A DNA stretch of 32,083 nucleotides, from NCBI GenBank assembly GCA_017443765.1, contig JAFSYB010000123.1:1-32083 (forward strand). Direction: 5' to 3'. The translations under genes and the position numbers were made by a program. The first letter of the stretch is position 1; every line of letters begins with the position of its first letter. The stretch comes from Muribaculaceae bacterium (GTDB lineage: Bacteria; Bacteroidota; Bacteroidia; Bacteroidales; Muribaculaceae). Below the pieces are notes generated by a model. The model made no database searches. It had not been told where the DNA came from and saw nothing but the letters and a program-made list of their open reading frames with translations. Below, piece by piece: positions 9,001-17,200 of this stretch.

Positions 9001-9216
9001 ACGCACGTTGCCGCGGGTGTAGTACTGCAGCTCGTTGTTGCCGCCGCCATCGCCATTCACCTCCACGTTCCACACCTGGGTGTCGAGCGCGTTGCCGTCA
9101 AACTCGTCGCTGAACACCAGCTCGTAGCCGTCGGTCGACGGTGCGCGGTGCAGCATCTGCCCGCCAGCCGACAACCACAGCACCGGCAGCAAGGCCATAA
9201 TCATTCGCTTTTTCAT
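6085..9216 (-). CDS. GH16 beta-glucanase (laminarinase-like) with three tandem modules and dockerin-like tail
   Basis: Secreted enzyme of about 1043 residues. A signal peptide starts at 'MKKRMIMALLPV'. The GH16 domain (about 30-290) carries the catalytic motif E-I-D-V-L-E (E145, D147, E150), typical of endo-beta-1,3- or 1,3/1,4-glucanases. Three homologous modules of about 215 residues follow (about 310-530, 542-754, 764-979), each with 'NSFG....W.S..V..VGWSGLG(Y/F)AS' and ending in 'L.FD.(I/V)FFY'. They are likely carbohydrate-binding beta-sandwiches, which is inferred. The C-terminus has two dockerin-like calcium loops. I chose the ATG at 9216 because the longer frame from 9243 would start at or before the predicted transcription start. 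Confidence 0.9.
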   Translation of the reverse strand: MKKRMIMALLPVLWLSAGGQMLHRAPSTDGYELVFSDEFDGNALDTQVWNVEVNGDGGGNNELQYYTRGNVRVADGALRLTARRESYGNRSFTSGRINSMGKVAFKHGIVQASIQLPSTANGLWPAFWLMGNDMSTGAGWPYCGEIDVLEAGGSQGIAAGTQDRFFISALHWGPYTNGQHPMYSRNTTAPYSLQDGAFHLYTLVWDENKIAMYLDDQASPYFEMSISDTSQQNSAGNYFHKQFFLLFNMAVGGNIPGIFESSGITALASGERTMSVDYVRVYQKAGEEDYTTPGGSQGGEDPEVPEDTTTELGAYGSLSLDDSNQPTFDFEHATDFVVIGASQGVIDQMGDRIRANYSVDDVDNYLYVWENTYTAQETEGLNSFGLDEPWNSYRVNSVGWSGLGYASTGSSGTGKDMSMLDDDGYILHLALRGTDPLMHTAQAVYVGAAAFTLGAAPFVDGNKTLPVLGDYKRDGRWCSFDIPVSVLKNLATPLYPDMAAVKDNVLYFLSGGNAGAQLQFDNIFFYKNPNVNTDLPDEDTTTVIGQYASRSLDEYGRTTFDFDDAYDYVVIGASQGVMDQMGDRIRANYSVDNVNNFLYVWENTYTAQETEGVNSFGLAEPWNSYRVNAVGWSGLGYASQGAGKDLTMLDDTYYLHLAMRGTDLLRHTCHTVGVGAAQFVIGNATTGPVMLGDYKRDGQWYSFDIPFAVLRAMAGDPFEGQAASYVGNVLSILSGGAEGAELQFDNVFFYRRHSDEGQQPGYDLELGRYGSKALDEQGNPTFDLAAHTDYVLIALGAEEARQIQECTLADYRVDGRNHFLYIWDGTYNAGTATGVNSFGYREGYSSLTVGSIGWSGLGFASTGGNGTGKDLGMIDDSFTLHLAFKGSDAQHVSHAIGVGAAHFALGQALFVDGDKIYGLLGDFKRDGEWYAFDIPYSEIAARANPVFANASNYVDNVISILSGGVEGVDLNFDAIFFYRDKANDSLPGDLNGDGLIDIDDVNMIINIILGRVPTQTASDLNADGTVDVDDMNAIINIVLNGKS

Positions 9217-9247
9217 CACATTATTTAATTTATAGATTTCCAAGCGA

Positions 9248-9278
9248 CAAAGGTACGACTATTTCCACAATCAGCAAA
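9248..9278 (-). promoter_or_regulatory. Bacteroidota-type promoter for the GH16 gene
   Basis: On the minus strand TTTG, 19 bases and TACCTTTG match the consensus exactly. The transcript should start near 9241, about 25 bases before the ATG at 9216, which fixes the start codon. Confidence 0.8.
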
Positions 9279-9404
9279 TCATTTCTCAAAAAAAAGAATC
9301 CACTGTCGCTCACCGTGACATTCATGGGTCACGAAACGGCTCGGGGCAACGCCATGCCGACTTTCCCGCCCAAATGCCTATTGGAAACAATAGTTTTTGC
9401 AATA

Positions 9405-9479
9405 TTGTGTAATTTTTACGCCAAAAAATTTTGCGCAATGGAAAAACCGCCGTACCTTTGCGGCGTAAAAATTACACAA
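9405..9479. promoter_or_regulatory. Promoter bracketed by a perfect 18-bp inverted repeat (probable operator pair)
   Basis: TTGTGTAATTTTTACGCC at 9405-9422 is repeated as its exact complement at 9462-9479. Each arm is itself partly palindromic (GTAA...TTAC), as expected for a dimer site. Between them lies a perfect promoter: TTTG to 9433, 19 bases, TACCTTTG at 9453-9460. The downstream arm covers the expected transcription start and ends 3 bases before the ATG at 9483. This is the arrangement expected for looping or double-site repression, most simply by the Nudix regulator it drives. Confidence 0.75.
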
Positions 9480-9482
9480 GCG

Positions 9483-10178
9483 ATGGAAACTCAAAACCTA
9501 TTCTGTTATCCACACCCCCACCCTGCGGTGACGACCGACTGCGTAATCTTCAGCTTCGACGGCATGCGGTTGCAGGTGCTGCTCATCGAGCGCGGCATCG
9601 AGCCCTTCAAGGGGCGTTGGGCGTTGCCCGGCGGCTTCGTGCGCATCGACGAAAGCGCCGACGAGTGTGCGCGGCGCGAGTTGCGCGAGGAAACCGGCAT
9701 TGCCGAGTGCTACATGGAGCAGCTGCAGGCGTTCTCGGCCGTGAACCGCGACCCACGCGAGCGCGTGATCACCATCGCCTACTACGCGCTGGTGCGCAAC
9801 CAGGAGGTGGTGGGCGGCGACGACGCCGCGCGGGCACGCTGGGTAGCCCTCGACGATGTGCCGCCGCTGGCCTTCGACCACGACCACATCTTGCGCGTGG
9901 CGCTCACCCGCCTGCGCCAGGACATCCATTTCAAGCCCATTGGCTTCGAGCTGCTGCCCGAGCAGTTCACCATGAAAGACCTGCAGATGCTCTACGAAGC
10001 CATCCTTGACGTGCACTTTGACCGACGGAATTTCCACAAAAAAATGATGCACCTCGACTTGCTCATCGCCACCAACGAAACCACACGCCAGTCGCCCAAG
10101 CGCGACGCCATGCTCTACCGATTCAACGCCACCAGCTACGACCAGCTCAAGCAAAAAGGATTCCGTCTTGAATTTTGA
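9483..10178 (+). CDS. Nudix-domain transcriptional regulator (NrtR/AraR-like)
   Basis: The 231-residue protein has an N-terminal Nudix domain with a complete Nudix box (about residues 51-73, 'GGFVRIDE...RRELREETGI') and a C-terminal winged helix (about 155-231, starting near 'FELLPEQFTMKDLQ'). This is the NrtR family, whose members sense ADP-ribose or sugar metabolites and repress NAD or sugar-use genes. The intact box suggests it could also hydrolyse its ligand, which many family regulators cannot. The start at 9483 follows from the promoter at 9430-9460; the longer frame from 9315 would precede transcription. The promoter is bracketed by a perfect inverted repeat, so self-regulation is likely. 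The vWA-macro gene follows after 95 bp on the same strand. Confidence 0.85.
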   Translation: METQNLFCYPHPHPAVTTDCVIFSFDGMRLQVLLIERGIEPFKGRWALPGGFVRIDESADECARRELREETGIAECYMEQLQAFSAVNRDPRERVITIAYYALVRNQEVVGGDDAARARWVALDDVPPLAFDHDHILRVALTRLRQDIHFKPIGFELLPEQFTMKDLQMLYEAILDVHFDRRNFHKKMMHLDLLIATNETTRQSPKRDAMLYRFNATSYDQLKQKGFRLEF

Positions 10179-10273
10179 AGCCTTCACAAACCCACCACAT
10201 CTATCCATCTACAAACCACAACACACATCCTGCTAAACACATTTATTTATTCACACCTAAACACACATTTATT

Positions 10274-11362
10274 ATGGAACACAACCCCAAGAGCAAAGTG
10301 CAGGTTCACAACCTGCTCATCATCGACGAGAGCGGCTCGATGTCGCCGCTGCGCGAGGCCACTATGAGCGGCGTGAACGAGGTGCTTGACACCATCCGCC
10401 AGGCCCAGCGCGACTATAGCGAGTCGCAAGACCACTACGTAACCATTGTCACCTTTAACTCGCACGGCGGCGACCCGGTGCACACGCTGTTTGACGATGC
10501 CCCCATTGCCCGGGCGGCATTTGCGGAGTACAATCCCGGCGGCGGCACGCCGCTGTACGACGCCGTGGGCATCTCGCTCACACGTTTGGAAAAGCGCATG
10601 GCCGCCGACGAGATGGCCACCGCCGTGGTCACCATCGTGACCGACGGCATGGAGAACTCCTCGCGCGAGTATACGCTCGCCCAGGTCAAGGCACTCATCG
10701 AGCGGCTCACCAAGCAGGGCTGGACATTCTCCTATATGGGAGCGTGCCACGACGTGAAGCGCACGGCCACCACCCTGGCCATCACCAACGCCATGGAATT
10801 TGCGCACGATGTGCGCGGCACCCAGTCGTCTTGGAGCCGCGAACGCGGCTCCAAGATGGCCCACTACCGCCGCATGAACAGCGAGATTGACGAGTTGCGC
10901 GGGTTCTCGGCCAGCGAGCGCGCCGAGCGGTGGTTCAATTACAACAGCAACTACTACACCGGCCGTGTGACACCGCACATGGTCAGTCAGTTGGCTCCCG
11001 GCGAGGTGTTTGTGTTCGGCAGCAACATCCATGGCAACCACAACGGCGGAGCCGCCGGATATGCCCTGCACCATTTTGGAGCCGTTATGGGCCAGGCCGA
11101 AGGGGCTCAGGGCAGTGCCTACGCCATTCCCACCACCGATGGCGTCCACCCGTTGCCGCCCAACTTTGTCGAGCAGGCCGTGCGGCGGTTTATCCGCCAC
11201 GCCGAGGCGAACCCCGACACGCGCTTCCTGGTCACCGCCGTGGGCTGCGGCAACGCCGGCCTCACCCCCACGCAAGTGGCGCCCATGTTCCGCGATGCTG
11301 TGAGCCTGAACAACGTGGCCCTGCCCGCCGAGTTCTGGCAAATTCTGGGTGTCACCCTGTAA
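10274..11362 (+). CDS. von Willebrand A domain protein fused to a macro-like domain
   Basis: The 362-residue cytoplasmic protein has two parts. Residues 10-200 are a vWA domain with an intact metal site: DESGS (D18, S20, S22), the threonine in 'GGGTPLYDA' and the aspartate in 'TDGMENS'. Residues 240-355 resemble, from memory, a family of small phage and bacterial proteins (A1S_2505-like) with 'VFVFGSN..G.H.GGAA', 'GSAYAIPT' and 'FLVTAVGCGNAG', which looks related to macro domains that bind ADP-ribose. There is no signal peptide. The fusion is unusual. The gene directly follows a Nudix regulator, so a role linked to ADP-ribose or NAD is possible but inferred. I see no separate promoter in the 95-bp gap. 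Confidence 0.8.
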   Translation: MEHNPKSKVQVHNLLIIDESGSMSPLREATMSGVNEVLDTIRQAQRDYSESQDHYVTIVTFNSHGGDPVHTLFDDAPIARAAFAEYNPGGGTPLYDAVGISLTRLEKRMAADEMATAVVTIVTDGMENSSREYTLAQVKALIERLTKQGWTFSYMGACHDVKRTATTLAITNAMEFAHDVRGTQSSWSRERGSKMAHYRRMNSEIDELRGFSASERAERWFNYNSNYYTGRVTPHMVSQLAPGEVFVFGSNIHGNHNGGAAGYALHHFGAVMGQAEGAQGSAYAIPTTDGVHPLPPNFVEQAVRRFIRHAEANPDTRFLVTAVGCGNAGLTPTQVAPMFRDAVSLNNVALPAEFWQILGVTL

Positions 11363-11503
11363 CCACGCCACACGTGAGCCGAGGTGGCACTCAAGGCGGC
11401 ACACAAGCATACACTTATATTATCGTGACCCACTATGGTTCACACGCGAAATGATGTAACTCCCGCTGCCATAGCGCGAAGAGGCACGCCCACGCATTAA
11501 CCA
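11363..11503. other. Intergenic gap between convergent genes
   Basis: This 141-bp stretch separates the vWA-macro gene from the end of the GH3 gene. I see only a weak imperfect inverted repeat near 11424-11443 (GTGACC / GGTTCAC) and no convincing terminator or small gene. Confidence 0.4.
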
Positions 11504-13816
11504 TCATTTATACCTGGCTGTGCGATGGTCTGCTATCGTTCCGCTCCAGTTGAGGCCATGCGCGAAGTCGTACACATTGCCATCGCAGTCGTGATAAGGG
11601 GTCAAATCGCACGGCACATCTTCGCGCTGACGCTCAACAGATTCCATGTCGGCCGGCATTTGGAATGGCAATAACCCTTGTGGCTCGAATTTGCCGGAGA
11701 TGATTTCCAGTTTGGCTTTGTTTTGAATGCCGAAGCACAGCAGAATGGCGTCGGCCGACTGCTCCAGTTCGGCAAGCACGGCAGGACGATTGATGTTAAT
11801 GGTGACAATCACCGGTTTGTGGCCCATCAGGCGCTTGGTGTCGAGCGTCAGGTCGAGGTCGTCCTCGTTGTGTGTGGTGACGGTCTTGCCGCGATAGCTG
11901 CGGTCGGTAAAAGGCTCCTTGGGGTCGCCCCCGGCAATGCTCGGCTTGCGGGCAGTCGACGCCGTGTAGGGGCGATATTGCAGGCTGACGGGGACATACC
12001 CGTTGCCACCGGCCTCGAGGTCGGCCCTGGAATAACCGAATCCCCCCAGGGGCTCGTCAATATCGACTAAAGCGAAATCGGCAAGTTCAGGCCTGTCGAC
12101 CACAGTAAAGAACTGCTCCAGCAACTCGCGCCGGATGGGATAATCGCACCGCTCGTCGTATTTCTCTCCCCAGAATCCCGTCATGGCCGGATAACGGCGT
12201 TTTGGCAAATAGACGCGTGCATTGCGGGGCAAGGGCAAGCAATGGTTGTGATTCTTGACCATCACCACCGAGCGCAGCTGAGCCTCGTAGCCCTCCTGCA
12301 TGAACTGGGGGTTGCCAACGATGTGCGCGGCCTCGTCGGGGTCGACATAAGGGTTTTCGAACAGGCCAAGGCGGAAACTATTCAGCAGCAACCGCCGGGC
12401 ACTGGCTTCAAAACGCTGGCGCGCGCTTTGCTCACCAAAATCGCGCACCCACATTGCGTAGGCTTCGACAACCGGTGCCTTGTCTTGGTTGCCGCCGAAC
12501 TGGTCGACGCCCGCCCGCAGGGCGCGGTAGTGCCGCTCGGCAACAGTGAGATGCTCAACGCCCCAGGGTTTGCCCCAATGCTTGTCGACGGCGGGATAGT
12601 CGCCAGTCACCACCCAGTCGGTGCACACCACCCCATCGTAGCCGCAGCGCCGGCGCAGCAATTCGGTGATGATGTAAGGGCTGTAACTCATTGCCACATT
12701 GTCGCCCCCCGGGTCAATGCCCCAGGGCACCGTGTAGAACGACATCACGGCACTGGCACGGCCTGTGCCATCATCAAGGCGGAATCCGCCGTCAACAAAT
12801 GGCCGCAGCCGTGTTTCAAACATGGCTCCCGGATAGACCGCGAATTTTCCGAAACTATAGTGAGAATCGCGTCCGCCCTCTTCCGACCCACCGCCAGGCC
12901 AGTGCTTAATCATGGCGTTGACACTGTGATATCCCCAACCGTTGGCAATGAGTGCGTCGCCCTTGCTTGTTTGGAAACCATCGCAGTAGGCTCGCACGTA
13001 GTCGGTTGCCAATCGTGGGTCTTCGGTGAAACAGCCGTGATTGCGACGCCATCGTGGGTCGGTGGCGAGGTCGGCCTGTGGCGACAGCGCGGTGGTGATG
13101 CCCAGCGCACGATACTCCCGTGAGGCAATCTCACCAAAACGTTTCACCAATTCGGGATCCATGATGGCCCCCATGCCGATGGGTCGAGGCCACAGCGAAA
13201 TCTGTCCGCCGGCACCGGCCAGGAACTCATCGGCTGTGCCAGTCTCGTTGCGCGGGTCGCTGCTGTTGTTGGCCGGAATGCCATGTCCGAGGCCTTCGAC
13301 AAAGGCTTGCACCCGGTTGTTCCATCGGGCAGCGGTGGCGGGACTTTCCACCTTAGTGACAAGGACGGCCCGCACATGGTCGTTCTTGAGAAACATTTGC
13401 TGCACATCGGTCAGTTCCCAGGGCTGGGCACCGCTCTCGGTGAAAGTTTTTCCACCATAAACGGCACCGACCGTTTGGGGAATCGGTTGATGCCCGCTGT
13501 AGAGCATCAGTCCTGCGATTTCTTCAATCGAGAGCCGCGAAGCGAGGTCGCTCGCGCGCTCCTCGGCGCTCAACCGCCAGTCTTCATACGGCTCAAGAAT
13601 GCCGCTGCCATTCAAGTCCTTGAACGCAAGTCCATCGACGACAAGGATTCCCACGCCGCTGTCAGGGCTGTAGCCCAACACCGGGCCGCCAGCTTGCAGC
13701 ACAAGGTTGTAGCTTTCTTTTTCTATTGTGGTAAAATTCTTTGTGTTCATTTCCGAATTGCCCATAAGCACACAGCAAGCCATGCCTGCGGCCATTAAAA
13801 AATTGAGATTCTTCAC
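11504..13816 (-). CDS. Glycoside hydrolase family 3 (beta-glucosidase/xylosidase-like)
   Basis: The 770-residue protein has a short N-terminal hydrophobic signal ('MAAGMACCVLMG') and so is probably periplasmic or lipid-anchored. The GH3 N-domain shows the conserved 'KHWPGGG' and the nucleophile motif 'GYDGVVCTDW' with Asp400; the C-domain follows from about residue 490 ('RSVVMVKN'). GH3 enzymes remove terminal glucose or xylose from oligosaccharides, so it could finish breakdown of beta-glucan fragments made by the nearby GH16 enzyme, though the two are not in one operon. The start codon is GTG at 13816, about 30 bases after the predicted transcript start. No SusC/SusD pair is present, so this is not a classical utilisation locus. 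The exact substrate is not determinable. Confidence 0.88.
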   Translation of the reverse strand: MKNLNFLMAAGMACCVLMGNSEMNTKNFTTIEKESYNLVLQAGGPVLGYSPDSGVGILVVDGLAFKDLNGSGILEPYEDWRLSAEERASDLASRLSIEEIAGLMLYSGHQPIPQTVGAVYGGKTFTESGAQPWELTDVQQMFLKNDHVRAVLVTKVESPATAARWNNRVQAFVEGLGHGIPANNSSDPRNETGTADEFLAGAGGQISLWPRPIGMGAIMDPELVKRFGEIASREYRALGITTALSPQADLATDPRWRRNHGCFTEDPRLATDYVRAYCDGFQTSKGDALIANGWGYHSVNAMIKHWPGGGSEEGGRDSHYSFGKFAVYPGAMFETRLRPFVDGGFRLDDGTGRASAVMSFYTVPWGIDPGGDNVAMSYSPYIITELLRRRCGYDGVVCTDWVVTGDYPAVDKHWGKPWGVEHLTVAERHYRALRAGVDQFGGNQDKAPVVEAYAMWVRDFGEQSARQRFEASARRLLLNSFRLGLFENPYVDPDEAAHIVGNPQFMQEGYEAQLRSVVMVKNHNHCLPLPRNARVYLPKRRYPAMTGFWGEKYDERCDYPIRRELLEQFFTVVDRPELADFALVDIDEPLGGFGYSRADLEAGGNGYVPVSLQYRPYTASTARKPSIAGGDPKEPFTDRSYRGKTVTTHNEDDLDLTLDTKRLMGHKPVIVTININRPAVLAELEQSADAILLCFGIQNKAKLEIISGKFEPQGLLPFQMPADMESVERQREDVPCDLTPYHDCDGNVYDFAHGLNWSGTIADHRTARYK

Positions 13817-13851
13817 TTTGTTTCAAACAGCTATGATGCGTTTCCAAAACG

Positions 13852-13880
13852 CAAAAGTACATATTTTTTCTCAAACCAAA
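13852..13880 (-). promoter_or_regulatory. Probable promoter for the GH3 gene
   Basis: On the minus strand TACTTTTG (13852-13859) matches TAnnTTTG. A TTTG lies 17 bases upstream, slightly closer than the usual 19-21. The predicted transcript start near 13845 gives a leader of about 29 bases. Confidence 0.55.
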
Positions 13881-13926
13881 GCAGCTTTTTAATTATAATC
13901 ACATGGAAAGGCAACCTACACTGACC

Positions 13927-13948
13927 TTCACTGAATTTTCACTGAATT
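13927..13948 (+). repeat. Perfect 11-bp tandem repeat (TTCACTGAATT, two copies)
   Basis: It lies in the 402-bp gap 13817-14218 between the divergent GH3 and giant genes. A further shared string, TTTTGCAAGCG, occurs just after it and again at the giant-gene promoter. These may be regulator sites; nothing else coding is visible in the gap. Confidence 0.5.
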
Positions 13949-14044
13949 TTTGCAAGCGAATATCCAGGGACTCTTCATGGCGCAAGATATTGTTGGGTCT
14001 ACCACACCCGACGTGTTAACAAACATTAAATACAATGAGGGTGA

Positions 14045-14076
14045 TTGTTGATTTCGCAAAAATTAGGTAATTTTGC
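14045..14076 (+). promoter_or_regulatory. Probable promoter for the giant surface-protein gene, -7 inside a palindrome
   Basis: TTG (14045-14047), a 20-base spacer and TAATTTTG (14068-14075) match the Bacteroidota consensus. The -7 element sits within a near-palindrome at 14056-14076 (GCAAAAATTA / TAATTTTGC, one-base bulge), so a regulator may cover it. The leader would be about 135 bases. Confidence 0.55.
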
Positions 14077-14094
14077 AAGCGCATAGCGGAGTTT

Positions 14095-14128
14095 CGTTGA
14101 AGGGTTAAATCGGGTTCTCCCCTCAACG
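14095..14128 (+). promoter_or_regulatory. Leader hairpin of the giant-protein mRNA
   Basis: CGTTGAAGGG (14095-14104) pairs with CCCCTCAACG (14119-14128), with one mismatch, around a 14-base loop, inside the predicted untranslated leader. It has no T run, so it is more likely a stability or attenuation element than a terminator. Function is inferred. Confidence 0.35.
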
Positions 14129-14218
14129 CGATTCAGAAACTGGATCAATGGAACCCACCTCGAAAAAACAATCTATAGGGGATTCGCGAGAATCGGTCTA
14201 TTTCGACACTTCAACCAA

Positions 14219-17200
14219 ATGAAAACAATGATTTATCGAATCGCGTTGTCGCTCATGGGTTTGCTGCTTGCTTTCGGTGCGTCGGCCATCAACGGCACCT
14301 ACAGCGACCCGGGCGGCGGCACCTATTGGTGCAACGTGTATGTGCACGACGTTGGTCACGGCAAGTCCTACGGCTGGTGTACCGGCGACAGTGAGGACGC
14401 CAAGATGAACGAGTTCCGTGGTTTCGAGTGTTCGAACAACGGCAAAGTGACGACCCAGAACCCATGGGTCTACTTCAAGTTCCGTTACAACAAGAAGCAA
14501 AGCAAGGACTACGACTACAAGGGGTCGTCGCAAGAGGTCTATGTGATGTTGCACGACGGCTCGTTGCACAAGATTCTCGAGGCGACTTCGAGTTGGAGCC
14601 AAACCGACAAGAGTTGGGGCCTGGTCAACTGCTCGTGGGATGGCGAGTGGTTCTACGTGCGCTACGCGCCCAACGAGCGCGGTATGCGCGAGGTGGGCGC
14701 CCTGCAGGTGGAGAGCGACAGCAAGTACTACCAGAGCAACTTTTGGCACAGCGACTACTGGTTCTTCGTCCGTGCCCGATACCTGAAGGGCATTGACTTC
14801 AGCGATATGTCGCGTGCCCGCGAGGCCAAGATCGAGTGGACGGCCCCCGACAAGGTCAAGGTGAGCGCCGACAACAGTTGGCTGCCGTCGTCGATTGGCA
14901 ACGGCGTGACCAACTTCACGTTCACCACCTCGTATAGCGCGTCGGTGTATGTGCCGAGTACGGGCAAGACCTACAGTAGCGCGTCGTTCAGTGCCAAGAA
15001 CCGCGGCACGGGGTCGGCCGAGCTGAAAGTGCCGCTGGACCAAGACTTCACCGTCAACGTCACCCGCAACACCCAAACGGGGTTCACCTTTGAGGTGGGT
15101 GGCGACGTGAGCCAGAACCTGAACGAAGGCGCCAAGCAGTCGGTGAGTTTCGTCAACAAAATCAACCGCATCTCCGCGTCGTTCAACCAAGTGGAGGGCA
15201 CGTCGACAATCACGTGGGAGGACAGCTACCCCAGCAATCAGGGCGAGTATCAGGTCTACCGCACGCTGCTCGACGAGTTCGACAACTACGAGGGCAACCG
15301 CGAGTTCATCGGCACCACCAAGAATAAGAGCTTTACCGACAACAGCTCCCATGGGTTGGAGTACGGCAAGCGCTACCGCTACGAGGTGTTCATGAAGCAA
15401 AGCTCGTGGGGCGACATCAACATCCCGTCCAACCCCGATCCGCTCAGTGTGGTGAAAGCCGTCGAGGTGCGCACCGGCACCCAGCCCGTGATTCCGCTCC
15501 ACCTCGTGCAGGATGTTGACGTGACCGACGACTTGAAGTTTGACTGGAGCTTTGGCAATGTGCCCAAGAGCGAGAACGACATCACCTTTAAGGTGCACCG
15601 CATCGAGCAGAGCGGCACCATCACTCGCAACTACACCGAGGTCACCGTGCCTCGCACGGCCGGCAAAGCGTCGTTCACCGACGACCGTCCCGCCTCGCGT
15701 TGCTCGCTGTACGGCTACTTCCTGCAGCTGGACCTTGCCGACAACAAGGTACACCTGTACAGCGACACCGTCTATGCCCATGTGCTGGGCAGTTCGCGAG
15801 TGAAGACGCTCGACGTGACCAAGGGTACCAAGGGCACCGACGTGGTGGTGACGTGGACGGCACAGCAGGTGGGCACCGATGCCACAACCTACGACATCCA
15901 GCGCCGCTTTGTCGACAGCAACAGCGAGTGGGTGTCGATTCGCAAGGAGGAAGGCTCCAAGACCACCTACTCTTACACCGATGGCACCGCCGAGCCGGGC
16001 CGCTACTACGAGTACCGCGTGGTGGCCTACGCTCCCGACTGCGACAATGGTGCGGTAGTCATCAGCAACGCCATGATTGATGTGGGCTTTGCGCGCGCCT
16101 CGGGTGTGGTGAGTGGCCGCGTGCAGTACGAGAGCGGCACCGCGGTATCTGACGCCCGCGTGACCCTGTCGTGCGAGAGCGATGCCAAGGTGGGGCAGTT
16201 CACCCACAGCCGCGCCGTGCTCGAACCAGGCAACGCCATTACGTTCAACAACCTTGGCGATGTAGTGAACGACCACAAGCCCTTCACCCTGCAGATGTAT
16301 GTCAAGCCCGACAGCACCGCCAGCGCCATGACACTGATGAAGGCTCCTGTGCGGCTCGACTTGAACTACAACAACGACAAGCAACTGTTTGACCTCATGA
16401 TGAACAACACCGTCGCCGGCGGCATACCCGCCGACGAGTTCTCGCAGGTGTCGCTGCGCTGCGACGGCGACAAGGTCACCGTCCTCACCGCCGGCAACCC
16501 CCGGGCTGTAGCCGACGAGAGCGCCAGCGCGGCACCCGAGTATAGACCCAAGGAATACGGCCCGATGCTAATCAACGATAACGGCTCCTCGTTTGACGGT
16601 TGGGTTCTGTCAGATGGCGAAGGAGTTCCCTGGATAATTGAAGATAATGCTTTCTGTTCGAGTTACCACTCTTTAAGTGCCTATAAGGACGTTACGGTCA
16701 GACCATATATGATTGGAGCGACGGTCACGGCTTCGGTCATGGTGGCGTCACCTTGGGGTGCCCGTGATTGTACGGTTGATGTGATTATTTTGGGAGAAAA
16801 TAACGAAACAATAGAAACTCAAACCATCTGTAACGACAAATCAACTCATGGTGAGTGGATTACTTACACCAAGAGTTTCACAATTCCTTCGGATGCCATC
16901 ACACTTCGATATATCATCTATGCTAAAGACTCTCCCGGTTGGTCAGGCTACTACGGTCCCCGCTTCCGCTTTATGAAGATGAAGATAACCTCGGCATACG
17001 AGGTGAACGGACTGGACGGCAACGACTGGGTGCTGCTGCCCGACTTCACCGGCAACGTCGACGAGATACGCCTGTGGAACCGTGTCCTCACCACCGAGGA
17101 AATCACTGCCGATGTCGACCGCATAATCAGCGGCGAGACCGAAGGCCTGAAAGCCTACATCACCTTCGACGAGGGCTTGGAGGAGTACGCCTTCGACAGC

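Noticed and set aside
8221..9228. Plus-strand open frame (335 codons) opposite the GH16 domain
   Set aside because: The GH16 catalytic motif and promoter show the minus strand is the coding one.
9216..9243. Upstream start for the GH16 gene
   Set aside because: The perfect promoter at 9248-9278 places the transcript start at about 9241, so a start at 9243 could not be translated.
11424..11443. Possible terminator between the vWA-macro and GH3 genes
   Set aside because: The inverted repeat is short and bulged and has no T run.
13993..14013. GTTGGGT / ACCCGAC inverted repeat
   Set aside because: Seven-base imperfect stem without T run or nearby gene end; could be chance.
11504..14218. GH3 and giant gene as part of a polysaccharide utilisation locus with the GH16 gene
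   Set aside because: No SusC/SusD-like pair, sensor or operon structure links them in this window.
14198..16384. Long minus-strand open frame (728 codons) opposite the giant gene
   Set aside because: It lies fully antisense to clear coding sequence, is rich in valine, histidine and alanine, and has no family features; a by-product of GC-rich codon use.
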